Below are positions 25,617-39,600 of a stretch of DNA of 64,000 bases, piece by piece (the stretch's first letter is position 1; each line of letters begins with the position of its first letter). The position numbers and the translations under genes are program-made. The notes below the pieces were generated by a model that made no database searches, was not told where the DNA came from, and saw nothing but the letters and a program-made list of their open reading frames with translations. Location of the stretch: IMG/VR virus record IMGVR_UViG_3300000228_000006, positions 1 to 64,000 of that record; one strand, written 5' to 3'. The DNA is from a virus.

Positions 25617-28600
25617 TTACTCTTCTTGTCAAAATTCAAAAGCTTTTATATCTCTAGATACCATTTGTTGTATCGTTTTATCTCCTGTAAGTACTCCTTG
25701 AATATCTGAAGCTACTTTTGTACCATAGCTTCAAAAAACAGGTTCTGTTTTTATTGCTCCTAGTGTATTTCTCCACATATTTGTTTCAGATAACACTTTT
25801 TTATTTACGTTCTGTGCAAATAATGCAGCATTACCTGCAATACCTTCTCCTCCAGTTTCTTCTATTGTAGCATCTAAAATAGCTTTAAATATACCAAGAA
25901 TTATCATCATAAATAATGTATCAGCTAATCCAAACATTACTCTTCTATTTCTTTGTTCATCTGCAAAAGCTCCCTTAAAATCTCCCTGTAATAAATCTTG
26001 TGTTGTATGTAACATAGCATAAATTAATCCTTCCTGTGGTTTTCCAGTCCATTCTAATACTGGATCTCCAGTATTATCAGTAGTTTCTTCAAAATCTGTA
26101 ATTCTTTCAGGATCATATTTATCTTCATATAGGGCCTTTCTTCACCACTTAATAGGATTTTTCTGTTCATCAAAAGTGACTTTCTGTTGAAATTTACCTA
26201 TAGGACTTGGGTTTATTTCATTACCTTCTTTATCATGCGTTGGTTTACCAAATCACATCTTCATCTTTCCTGGCCAGAATTGCATAAATTGCATAAAAAT
26301 TACTCCATACCACATTTTTGAAGCTTGTGATGAAGCATCAGTATCATAATATCCATATGACATATCTGACATAGTTTTTATACTTGCTCTTTCATTTTCG
26401 CTATATGCTTTTGATACTAAAGCTGATTCATCCATTTTTATATAAGAAGGATCTACTAAATTTTCTTTATTTAAATCATTTACTAAATTTAAATATAAGT
26501 TTCGTTGTGTATTATATTTTTCATCTCCTTGTTTAGGAATGTAACGTCCTTTAGAATCCTTGTTATTTTCTCTTTCTTTAAAGTAATATTCAAATCTTCT
26601 ATCCTTAGATGGATTATAAATTAATTCTCCTTCTGGCGTCATAGAATGAGCATCATAAGAACCATCATGTATAGAAACTGCTAAAAATATAGCCATACGA
26701 TTATAATAATCTGGAATAGTGTTAAATACATACATATATCTGCCCAATCCCTTCATAATACCCCGCCTATCTGTCTGCATTTTTTTAGCAATAGAATTAA
26801 CGTCCATATTAGCAAACCTATATAAATTATTCATACCTTCTATTAAATTCCATTCAATAGATGTTTTTTTATCTATAGTAACTAATTTTTTATAGGCACT
26901 TAACATATCTTCAGTAGTAAATAAGTCTTTACCAAATATCTGTGTAGCAGCTAATGATATTCCTTTGAGAGTTCCAATAGTTAACTCCTTAGCTAATAAT
27001 GTAGGTCTAAAAGCAAGCATACCAGCTGTAGAAACTTGCTTAGCCGCAGAAGCTACTATCACTAAAGCCTCTGCTTCTGGGTCAATAATTGGGGCATCAA
27101 ATACAGATAATTTTAATTGATTTTCGACATAAGATAATTCTTTAGATATATTAGTATTAGTCTTACCTGCATGTAATTTCATCCACCATATATATGATGT
27201 AATAGCTGGTAATCTAAAATCCATTTGAGTTTTTCTAATTTTATTAAAAGCTACTCTATGTGCAATTGTATCTAAATTAAATTCATAATAACTAACACCA
27301 TTTTTTGAAATCATACTATGTTTAAATGCATCTGTTTGTTTTCCATAAACATCATACATTTCAGTATATCCTAATTGTGATTCTGATGCAATAGTACGTT
27401 CTTCGTCTGATAATTCTCTTGGGTCAAGTATATCTTTAAGTTCATTTATCCTGCCCTTAATTCTGGTTCAAACTTGCCCTAAACCTCCCTCAATTAATCC
27501 TCCATGCCTAGTTAATTCTTCCCTCCTTACTAATGGAATTTTAAAGTACTCTCCTGATGTAATAGCTTTTGCAATTACTGGAATAGACATTAAATCTTCT
27601 AATTTATTAGTACTTAATTGTCCACTCTCAAATTTACTTATAATTTCTGGATTTAAATGTAACATAAACTTTTGAATATGAAATAACATATTTTTTAAAT
27701 AAATTCTTTCACTATCATTTAAATTATTTTTTAAATCTACAATATATGGATTTTTAGTTTTAAATTCTATATTTACTTTACCATTATCTTGTAAAAACAA
27801 GTTAGAATGCTTACTTTGAGACTCCCCAACTCAATTTTGTGCCATATTTGAATAGCCAATTTTTTTATAGTAATCTCTAGTTAAAGATGAAATCTTAGCA
27901 GATTCCTTACACATTAACTCTGCAATTTTTGAGTTGCCTAAAGACATTATTTTATTTATAGTTCTAAGGTCTTTAGATGGTACTCAGTCAGGAGTTACAA
28001 AACTTAATCCTTGAAACAACCCCATTATTTTACGTTCTTCTTTATCAAAGTTAACTTCTCTTCCGCTATAAATAGCTCCCACTAAACTTTTAAAATCAGA
28101 GAAACCCAATCCCATTGTGGACATATTATGAAAATCTCCAACTGGTAAATATCCTAATTTTATGTTAATAGCCATTTGAAGCATTGCAAATAAATATTCT
28201 TCTTTATTAGCAAAGTCTGTTGTTGGAGAAAAAGTTCTATCAGTTAATTCCGGATATCTAGCTATAAACGCTTTTTGTACTAAAACTAAATGTTTATAAT
28301 CTGCACTAGCCCAATCAAAATCTCCTTGTTGTTTAAATAATGACTCTACTTCATTTTTATCAGTTCCAGAATAATTATTTAAAGTAGACCTTAATAAATC
28401 CATTACAACATTATCTACTGATTTAATATCACTAATTTTACTTAATTTATTTTTATGATTCATACTAGCCTTAATCATTCGCTGTTCATATAAATCATAT
28501 GCTTTAAAGTTTAACTCCTTATGATACTTTTTAGTTTCTAAATTAAATGTAATAATTTCCCCCAATTTAAATCCTCCAGAAAGTAATTCACTCTTAAATG

Positions 28601-30245
28601 TATTAAGAAATAGCATACTTTTAATTGTATCTATATTTCCATAACTTAAACCATTTAGTCCAGAGTCTCCATTTAATCTATGGATGGTTATGCTTAATAA
28701 ATTTATAGTGTGAGTTTTACGATTTCTCATAGGAATAATGCCCATTGCCCTAGCTTCTGGAATATCTATTAATTCCCATTCACTATTTAAATAATCTTTT
28801 AATAAATTATTTAAAAATATTTGCTTCTCTTTAATTGGGTATTTTAAAGCTGGATTTGAAGGATCACTAAGAACTGAACCAATAGCCTCACTTACAGTCA
28901 TTACATTTCTATTAACTTGTTTTTTAACATGTTCAACATAAATTTCAACTTTTTTTCTAAATTCCTCCTCTGTATTAGCAGTAAAAGGGCCTTTAGGTAA
29001 CCCATCTATATTATCATAATTATTAAATTTAGTCCATTGCCCATTTGTGTAGGCTTTTGCCATGATAGCCTCAACAGAAGAATCTTCATAATTAGTTTTT
29101 ATTTTATATCCAGGAATTAATTCATTTAAATCTAGTTCTAATTGTTTTTTCCTTTCTTCATTAACTTCAACTTTAATTCTAGTAGGTATTAATCATTCTG
29201 CAACCTGTGTTATAGCCCCATCTTCCCTTAACCCAGATTTAGTTTCCATTTTTCTATTGATTATATCTGTAAAAGTTAAAGAATTTGGGTCACCAAGTCT
29301 ACTAAATTGAATTGGTATAATATTTAATTGCATATTTTTAATATTAATATGCTGTGCTAAAAGCTGCCTATATAAAGCTAACTGCCAATCAACCGTTAAT
29401 AATTTAGCACTATCTCAATTATTATAATTATGTTTAGAAACTTTAATTTCATATACATGTGCATCACCTTTTTCATCAATAGCTACCAAATCAAGTTTAC
29501 CACTAACTTGAGCTATAGAATTTTCATCACTAATAAGGAGTAATTCTGTAATTATTTCATTATTAGGACTTATTCTTCTGCCTATTGTTTCTACTAATTC
29601 AGTAATAGATTTTGTTCATTCTTTTTCGGTAGATTCTCCAAGTATATCTTTATTCTCAGGGTCAATAATAAATTTATCTAATTCTTTTTTAAACTTTGAA
29701 CTAACTCCTTCTTTTAATGATATAGACAATAATTTATGTAAGAATATACCAAATTTCTTAGTTTTTTCTTCTTCTTTTATAATTTCTTCAATTTCGGATA
29801 AATATAAATTAATTACATTATCATTTATATTAGGGTTACCTTCTTGCCTTAAAAACTCCCTAGTTATTTCTAAATCTTTAGATACGAGGACTTTACTAAA
29901 ATCATAACTTGGGGATTGATTTTCAAGAACTCGTTTTTTTACGTAATGGTTTTTTCTATTAATCTCTATATATTGTGGAGTTAACCTATCCCTTTCTAAT
30001 CCTAACTTTACTAAAAAGTCAGTGTTAAGTTTAGACATATATTCTGTTGTAGAAATGACATCATGGCTATTAAGGTATTCATTTGCCTTCTCAGCTTCTT
30101 TCAATAAAATTTGTTTTACACTTGTCTGAATTTCTTCTTTACTGTAAATAGCTGCATTTCTAAGAATTTTTGTTTCCTTATAAAATTTATCAGCTAAGCC
30201 AATTAAATCCAACGGTGCATTATCTAATTCATATGTACATCCCAT
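25617..30245 (-). CDS. 1542-aa late protein with PD-(D/E)XK nuclease and C-terminal membrane-like segment
   Basis: One protein of 1542 residues once about ten TGA codons (for example 29616, 27984, 27468, 26253, 25731) are read as Trp. Residues about 240-300 hold a PD-(D/E)XK nuclease core: GKLDLVAID (Asp252), VYEIKVS (Glu266, Lys268), then WQLALYRQLL, the RecB/Cas4-like Q motif. The rest is helical and not recognised. Near residues 1438-1460 is a hydrophobic stretch LADTLFMMIILGIFKAILDA, long enough for one membrane span. It begins MGCTY, the same five residues as the gene upstream, after a single spacer base. Lying in the RNA polymerase block, it may be injected with the genome; that is inference. 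Confidence 0.82.
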
Positions 30246-30247
30246 TT
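30231..30247. repeat. 17-bp direct repeat at the start of the 1542-aa gene
   Basis: The plus-strand sequence ATATGTACATCCCATTT here is identical to 33598-33614. In both places it covers the start codon and encodes MGCTY on the minus strand. Confidence 0.8.
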
Positions 30248-33200
30248 TAATTACAATTTATTTCTAGTTTATTTTCTAATATTTTCTCTTCAATCCACTT
30301 TCTAAACTCGGCTTCAAACATAGTTACACTGTTATTAAACAAGTTATTACTTTCTTTAAAATCAATTGGAAGTAATGATTCAATGGTAGTGTTTAATATA
30401 TCTACAGGACTCAAGTCTTTAATAGTGTCTATATCAAATTTTAATCCCATATTTTCCATATGATTCATTAATAAATCAAGGAAGTTATTAATATCTCTTG
30501 GAAAATCTTCTACTGAAATCATTGCATTTGCTATATTTGTTACAAATTTTTCTTCAATTTCATCTAATGTATTCACAGTTAAATTCATTTCTTGTTTATA
30601 AGATAATAAAATATCTTCATAAACTTCTCTAGATTCATTTGTTGCATACTTTAAATTAATTAAGAACACATGTAAAAACTCATGTAATACATCAACTTTA
30701 TCAGTATTTTTATTATTTAAATTAATATAGATTTTACCGCCCTCAATTTTAGCATATTCGTTTGGCTTAAAATTACTACCATTTTCATCTATAATAACTT
30801 CCATCTTGTATTTAGCAAAAATATTTTGTAAATGTTCTACAAATTCTTCCATTACTACTTTTCGTGAAGTTGGCTTTTCTTTAAAATTTTCTTTTTTATA
30901 CTCTTTACTAAAAGTGTCAATTTTGCTATTCCCAACAATTCAATAATATTCAAATATTGAATTATCTCCATCATTACTTAATAGTACACTTAAAGGTATA
31001 GTTTTAAACTCTGTTAATAACTCACCATTATAAGAATAAACATTATATTCTAATATAGCATTAGTATCTGATAGATTATTAATTCTATAAATTTTCTCAT
31101 TAACATTTCCATTAAGCCTTAATTTAACATAAGCTCCTTTATTTAAATACTCTAGTTTCTTTTTATAGTCTAGTTTTTTAAATCCATTAACGGTAAATAA
31201 TCCCTTAGTTTGTCTAGGTATAATACCATTTTTATCCTTTGTTACTAATATCCTTTTAATGTCCTTTCCAGTTTTTTCTTTAATTTGTTTTAAAACTAAA
31301 TCAGTTATATTAGTATAATTGCTATATTTTTCAGTAGTACTAAAAATCTTTTCTACTACAATCCCCATATTAGGGATATTGTAATTTAAGACTTGTAAGT
31401 TATTTAACATACCTAATTTCTCATTTGGCAATAAGTATGCAACTTCCACTTTATTACTTACAATTTCTCCTTCAACTGGTTCTGCAAAGAATGATTCTTC
31501 TAATGTCCAATTATTAGTAGTAACTGTATTTAATGCGTAAGGTGATGATATTTTTCTTGTAGTATAAAATTTTAAATCTTCATTATTAAAATCTAAAATA
31601 CTTGTCAATCCTACAATACCTCCAGTAGCTTCTACAACTCTTCCAGAGACCTTATCTATAATTTTATAAACATTATATTTATTACCATTTTTGATAACCG
31701 CATAATCATTATTTTGTAATAAATTTAAATCATCAAAAGATGATAAGTTATTTTCTCTTATACTATTTCCCCCTAATAATTTATTATGTATATTAACGAT
31801 TTCTTCTCCTTCTGTAATATTCATTGTATTTTTATCAATGAACACAGATAATATTCTAGACCTTTTAATGCTTTCAATTTTAAGACCATCTGAATAGTTA
31901 ATTAAGATATAGACGTTATCAATATCACTATCTATAACTTTATTATATACTTTTTTATTTTTATGAGATATTTGAATAATATCTCCTATATTAGCTAATT
32001 TGCCACTACCATTTGAAATATTTTGAAAGTTTTTAAGAGTTGCAACATCTAATGGTTGAAAATCTATATCGTTAATTTTAGAGCTTCTTACTGATGTAAT
32101 AGTGTTAAAATCATAAATTTTATTATGAGTACCATTAAATTTAGTATTTAATATAATAACTCCTGGATAAACTGCTAAGACATAACCATCATATTTTGTA
32201 CCTCTTGATGTAGTGTATTTTATAAAACTACCTCTTTCTATATATCTTTGAACTACCTGTTTAGATAATCCAGCTTCATTACTTACAATATTACCATTAA
32301 TTTTTTCTTCTGAAGTTAAATCTGTTAAATCTGCTTCTACTATATCTTTTGCTTCAAATTTTCTATATTCAACTGATAAATTATCATTTTTAACTTTAAT
32401 TGTATCAAATGCTAATTCAATATTAGATTCTCCATCTAGAGTCCTACCTACTACTTTAATCCCTCCAGCATCAGCTTCTATACTTGTTGGTATAATTCAT
32501 TTGCCTTCTTTATATTTACCTTTTTCTGGCAATTTAATAATATCAACCCCTAATCTAATATTAGAATTTAAAAAATTTAAAGTTTCTAAAATTAGATCTT
32601 GTTTACCAGAAACTTCAAATTTTTCTTTTGGGTTATAATAAAAATTTCTAACTAGTGTATCATTATATACAATATGTTCTTGTACATCTAATAATTGTTT
32701 GGCTTTAAGATTTACAATATTATTTCTATCATATTCGTTAGATAATAATGTTTGCTCTGTAAAAATAGGCACTCCATACTTTTTTGGATCTAATGCTGCA
32801 AATAATTGTTTTGAAATACTTCTAAATTCACTCCCCTGCATTCTTCCAATTCCTTGTATATCTTCAGAACCTGTTCCTACTAAACTAACTAATGTATTTA
32901 ATGTTTTCCTACCTTCTATAGTATTAAATAACTTATACATTTGACCATCTTCAAATGAATCTTTTGTCATTTTTCCTAAAAAGAAATCTTTAACATCCAA
33001 TCCTTCTAAATTTATGGCATTTTTACTTACTCCCTTTAATGTTGTATTATATGCAGTAAGTACAGTGGTTAAATCTTCTAAACGAATGTGCTTTGCAAAT
33101 TTTGATTTAATTGCTACTAAAAATAAAGATAATGGATTATTATTTTGATAAAATCAAAATTCTGGTTTAGGAGTTTTACCTTCTACACCTCTGACAATAA

Positions 33201-33612
33201 TAGTATTATTTTCTTTACTTAAATGATTAATAGCAACTAATGTATTAGTTAATCTCTCTTGTTTTGTATGCATTATATCTAATGCTTTTAAAACATTCAA
33301 AGGAATTATACTATCTATAGCATTATTTTCTAATTCAGCTATTTTAGTATATAATGATTGAATTTCATTTTTAATTGAAGTTTTATTCACTATACCTAAT
33401 ACTCCAATATTCTTAAAATAATCTGGAGTTATTTCTACATTAACTTTATTCAAAATATTGCTTATCTGTTCTGATTTTACAGTATAATCTCGTCCTCATG
33501 CTTTTAAGGCGGTTTCGATTGAAGACATTGAGGCTTTAGATTCATCCTCAATATCGGTGGGGATTTTTAGTTCCCCACCATCTGGTAATTTAATAATATA
33601 TGTACATCCCAT
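30247..33612 (-). CDS. 1121-aa late protein with zincin-like metalloprotease motif
   Basis: One protein of 1121 residues after reading four TGA codons as Trp (30940, 32497, 33154 and one near 33490). Residues 977-981 are HEFLH in the context VDVLHEFLHVFLIN, the HExxH zinc site of zincin metalloproteases; a downstream Glu that would be the third ligand lies within NESREVYEDIL. The large remainder (MGCTYIIKLPDGGELKIP at the N-terminus, then beta-rich repeats) is unrecognised. It sits between the RNA polymerase and the 1542-aa protein. Zincin domains in this block have been reported for crAss-like phages and may process virion proteins; the role here is inferred. Confidence 0.8.
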
Positions 33613-33614
33613 TT
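33598..33614. repeat. 17-bp direct repeat at the start of the 1121-aa gene
   Basis: Second copy of the repeat found at 30231-30247, again covering the ATG and the first five codons. The coding sequences diverge straight after it. Confidence 0.8.
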
Positions 33615-33617
33615 GTT

Positions 33618-36600
33618 TTATTTACATTTTATTGTTATTATTAACGCATTTTCTTTAATATATTTAATAATATTTTGTATATTAAGGTATCGTTGTTTGT
33701 CTACTGATATTGGATCTAAAGTAGTATTTACTACATAGTCTGTATTTATAATCCTTAAAAGCTTTTTAGCTCCTGTTAATGGATCTTTTACATATAATTG
33801 TCCACCTTTATGAAAAGTATAAAATACAATATCATTTTTCATAGCTTGCTCAGCTTGAGTTAGTGTTTTTATCTCTTCTTTTGTCTTAATTGGTTTATTT
33901 AATACTTCTTTATTATCATCTGTATAATCGAATAAATCAATTTCACCAGAGTCTATTTTACTAGAAAAATGTAAATAATTATTACCTACAGTATTTGGCT
34001 CTTTAATATAATCTTCAAAAATTGGTGTCAGTCTTAAATCTCCATATGATTCATTATTTACAACTAAATTATAAACATAAAATAAATCTCGTCAACTCAT
34101 ATCTACTCCCTGAACATTTTGTAATTTTTTCTTATTAAGGTCTAATTCATTAAATTCACTTAATAAATTTTGAAACTTATCTAAATTTACTGGATTATTT
34201 AATTGAGACATACTAAATGCAGAAACAATAGCACTCATTCTTGAGCCATAAGCAGTTCTTAAACTACGAATAGTTAATGATTCCATAAATTTAGGATTAT
34301 AGTCAGCTTTCTTTAAGATTGGAACAATTAACTCTTCCATTATTTTTTTAAAGTTTGCTATTCCGTGATCTGTATCTAAAGTTACTAATAAATTATTATC
34401 TCCTTTTACAGTAATAATCTCAACACTATCCTTACTAATTTTAGAATTAGCATTATATAATACGATTTCTTCTTCTCCTGCTAATTTTAATAATTCTTTC
34501 ACGTCAAAACTAATATTTGAAGGGGATGTTTTATCATTTGAGTCTTTGGATTGTGCTCATTTACCAACTAAAAACTTATCAAAAGCTAGTAAAGCCTTTG
34601 ATAAAGCTATATCATTAATTTTAAGAGGTAATGCCCTATTTCCCATTTGATGTTTTAAATTTTCATTTAAAGTTTGTAACTCATCCGTTTTTTCTCTAGC
34701 TATACTTCTAAGATAATCAAATGCAAAGTTATACTTTTTTGATAACTTATTTAGTATATTATGAGATATTTTTACTCCATCAATCATAGCTTTAAAATGT
34801 GGCACTGATTCAATTACATCAAATACATTAACTGTATCTTTTAACAGGTTATAATAATCTGCAGTAACTTTTCTGTAAGTGTCATTCTCATCCTTAATAT
34901 ATTCCCTAAAATCAAATTGACCTCCTAAAATTTTATATTTTACAGCATTATTTAATACTTCAATAATCTTAGATTCACTAACAGTTTTATTATTTTTTTT
35001 AATCAGTTTTATAAACTTTTTATCTGCTTCAGAGTTATTTCCAAAATCTCTTAAATAGATTAAATCATTTCCAAAAATTGCATGTTCTCTGGCAAACATA
35101 GTTGTTTCTAAATTGGTTAAAAACTTATTTAACTCTTTAATATTTGCAGATGTTTTTTGATTTACTTTTAAAAATCCAGATAACATTCTAAATTCTTGAG
35201 CTCCACTATACATAGATTTAAATGTAGCTAAGTCTGGACTAATACCATTAGCTTTTTCATAAGTTTGTAAAATCGTCGCTACAAACACACTATCATTTCC
35301 GTCAGACTCTAAAAATAAATTAGTTTCTAAACTTTTAGCTATATCTATCGCAACTTTGGAGTTCATAAATTTAGCAATGGTATTTTTATCAATACCAAGA
35401 GATAACATATATAAATGCATTGATGCTAATTCAACAGAGGCATTCAATTTAGCCATAGCTAATTCTTTTGCATTATCAGTTGCAAGTGATGTAAATCCGG
35501 ACATTGCAATAGCAGCTTGACTTTTAAATACATCTAACTTTTGCTCGCCTTTAGATATAAACTGTTCTAATTGAGTTATTTGATGTTTTCTAATTCTTAC
35601 ATCAGATAAAGTTGAAATATTATAACTCGTTTCTTCCATCACAAATTGCTTATTAAACAACTTATAATCATTGTCTACCACAGTATAATCTGGATCACTA
35701 TAATGGTTATTATAATATGAAGTTAATGCAAAATAAACTTTTAGGCCATTAGCTGCAATACCTACATCATCTTTACCAACAGAGGCATCTTTTTGTTGTT
35801 GCATTATGCTTATGTGGTCTAAACTTGATAATAAAAATTGAACTCCACCCTTTGCTTTTAATCCTTCACTTGCTGCATTTTGCCAATCTTCTACCTCTAC
35901 AGGTTCATTTGCAATTAAATAATTACTTGGAGCTGATATAATATTTTTAATTCTACTAATTACTGAATTATTTATTGCACTTTTCTTGTATAAATAATCT
36001 GTTGATAAATTATAATCATTAATTAATTTTATAAAATCTTTTGTAAATTTCGAATATAATGGATTATTTCCTAAATTTATATGTAATGATTGGGATTTAT
36101 TAATTTTTAATAGTATATCTCTTAATTTATTAATAGAATCTACTGAAAAATTTGAGTTAATTGTAAAATAAGGCACTTTTTCTCCTTTCAAATCTTGAAC
36201 TATACTACCTCAAACTTCTTCCATAGAATCTATAGTGTCATTATCTACACTATCAATAAATGCTTCAAATTCATCAGATAAATCTATACTATCAGCTATA
36301 CCAGCTGGAGTATATAAAGCTTTAGGAGTAATAATTTTCTGTCCTCTCGTCTTTCCTTTTGTAATTCTATTATTTGGAAATGGCAATGTTTCTATAGCAT
36401 TAAGTACTTCTTTTGAATTATAATTTAAAGGTGCTCACGAATCATATTGTCCATTTTTATCAAAGCCATATCCCATTATATATGCTTTATCAATATCAAA
36501 GTCAGAACCTTGCAACCAAAGTTGTCATGTTGATACATAAGCATCATTACCAGAAGCACTATTGTTATTATAGCCAACATTTCTCATTTCCATAAAAGAT

Positions 36601-39600
36601 TGCATAGATTGAGCTGGAATACGGGCAGCTACAAATTCATGTGATTTTTCCCAAGAAATTCTTTTATTTAATGCCATTTTATTAATTATATCATCCTTGA
36701 TTTTATTAAAGTCATCATGCAAAGTATCTTGTCTAAAATTAGATAAATCAATAGTAATACCACTAAATTTGGAAAATTCTTTTAATGTTATTTTATGAAT
36801 ACTAGAATCAATTAATCCCCTACCCAATAAATTACCTTCTTTATCAAATCTCTCAACATACTCTTTAAAAACACTATTCATTGTTGGAATAATAGCATCT
36901 ATTTTTCCATTAAATGATTTAATTAGTTGTTTAATCGTATCATTTAATCCTTCTTCTATTATATGATATTCTGTAACTACTTTACTTAAATGTTTAGATG
37001 CAGCTTTTATATATAAGGTTTCTTTCCCACTATCATCAACAATGACTTTAGAATTTTCTGGCAAAATATACATTTTATTACCTAATTCATCTAATCTAAT
37101 CTTTACAGTTTTTAATTCACCATCAATCTCTTCTCTGTCAGTTATAATAGAAACTTTACTATTAGATGAAGGTAAATCCACAACATATTTTACATATATT
37201 TTCGGGTTGTTATCTCCTAATGAAATGATGAAATCAGAATTATCATCAGTTAACTCAAATTGTTTTTGTAATTTATCTACAAAATAATTTGGGTTATTTC
37301 TAATAGTTGTAATTGAATCCATATTGGTTTCAAAATCACTTTTATAAATATTTGGCAGAATTAGTTCTGCTGGTTTAAATTTATAATTAGTTACATTAAT
37401 AGTTCTGCCATTGTATAAATGTTTTGCGTCTTCAAAAATATTCTTTATTAAGGCATCCCCATTAAAATAAGTTTTAAAATCTGTATTTATATCAACAGGT
37501 ATCATTATTAAATGATTATCTAATAGTTGAAGATTTCGTTGAGTTCATGCATTTAATAAATTATCTGCCTTTTTAAAAGCTTTTTGTGCTTCTTCATTTT
37601 TCTTATCTCGTACCTCTTCTATTAATTTCAAAGGAATCTTGTTTGCCTTCATAAAGTTACGTAGTATCAGATAATCACTATCAGTTTTATCGATAGATCC
37701 CTCTTTGAATTTATTTAAAATATATCTCAATCGAATAGAGTCAGTATCAAATATATTTTTAGCTTCATAGATTGATAAATTTGTTTCTTCATCTAATCCT
37801 GTTGTAATTTCAAAAGTAATTTCAGAAGGCTTTAAATCTCTTGGAACAGAGAATGATTTCATAACAGTTTGACCTGCAAACTCTTTTTTAAACTTATAAT
37901 ATTTTTCAATAGTATCAAGAGTATGTGTAGTTTTTAAATCTAATCCATCTACATTTAATACTATATCATAGCTATCACCAGGCTGTATTTCACTGGCATC
38001 TACAGGTTTAGATTGGTAAGTTTTTTCTAAATATTGTTTAATTATCTCTTCATTACTACTATTAGGGTTATACATAATAGTATTTAATTGATAATCTGCA
38101 AAAGCAGCTTTAGCTAAATCTTCTTGTTTAATAATATTTCCATTTGAATCTTCAAACAGTTTTATAATCCCATGAGAGGGGTTTAAGACTGCCCCAATTC
38201 CTCTGTAGTATCTTGTAATAAACTCATCATTCATTCTTGATATTACATCTTTAACAAATGCCTGAAAGAAATTTTGATTACTAAATGGCACTTGTAGATC
38301 TTTTGGCAATGATTCTAATATATTCTTAGCTAAACTAACATTATCTGATTTACTCATTTTATCAATGAATTTTCTAGCCATATAGTTATATAAATCATCA
38401 GTTTTATTCCCTAAATATTTTTTATAAGGAGCAGCAGCTTTTTTAATAGTACTAGCTAAATTTTCATAGACTTCTTGAGCTAAATGAGCAGTATTTCCAT
38501 TTTGAGCTAAAGCTGAGACTACCTGAGTTACTTCTTTAATCTCAGATGCATCTGCTTCATGTCCAGCATCTAGCTGTGGCCCCATATGTCTATTTTCATA
38601 AGTAGTAAACATTAATTTATCTTTAGATTTTCACAAATCATTAGAATTTATATTTGTACCACCTGCTTTAATGGATGACTTATTAGATATGATATGAATC
38701 ATTTGTTCTTTTAAATCATTATTAACAACTATATTAAATAATTCTTCATTAGAACCTTCATTGAATTCCCCATTAACACCCATTGAATATTCTCCACCTA
38801 ATGCTTCCCATACTTCATATAGAGTATTAGCTGGTTTAACAACTTTATTTAATAAGTCATTATTATAAATTATATAAATTTTATTGTCCTTAATAAGATA
38901 AGAAGTAATTTGTTTATTAATACCACTATCCATCACAAATAAATTGTCTGGAGTTAGTGGGGTAGTTTTAAGTCCATCTAAATTAAATGCACTAAACATT
39001 TGGTATTGTTTATTTTTATAGCTAATTTCTGAATGATTAGAGTTTCTAATAATATCATTAGTAACTACAGTTTCTGCATCTTTTTTAACAACACAAGAGT
39101 AATCTGTAATAAAAGTACCAAATTGTTTTTTAGTTCCTTTATAGCTTTTTCCTGGATATGAATTTTCAACTAACTTACTATATACATAATTGATAGTCGA
39201 ACTGCCATCATGTACTTCTTGATTGTTTTTAGTTTGTCCTGCAATATTATACATCTGAGCAGTTAAATCCTCAATTACTGCCAAATTAACATTATTCGGA
39301 GTACCATTTTTTTGATTTCTAGAAGGCAATTCAATTGTTGCAGTAAATATTACATTACGTTTAGCCATACTAGCTAATCTGCCACTCATTTCAATAGCTA
39401 AATCATCAAAATTTATAGAGGGCTTATCTCCTCTATAGTTTAATTTAGCTTTATGTGGATGCATATATTCTCCTTTTGCAGAAATATATAAGTATTCATT
39501 TTTAAATAAATTGCTCATCCACATCCATTTCTTTACTAATGGATTTAAATTTCCAAATTTATCCTGTATTTCTTGTTTTTCTCCTTGTGTATTAGTTAAA

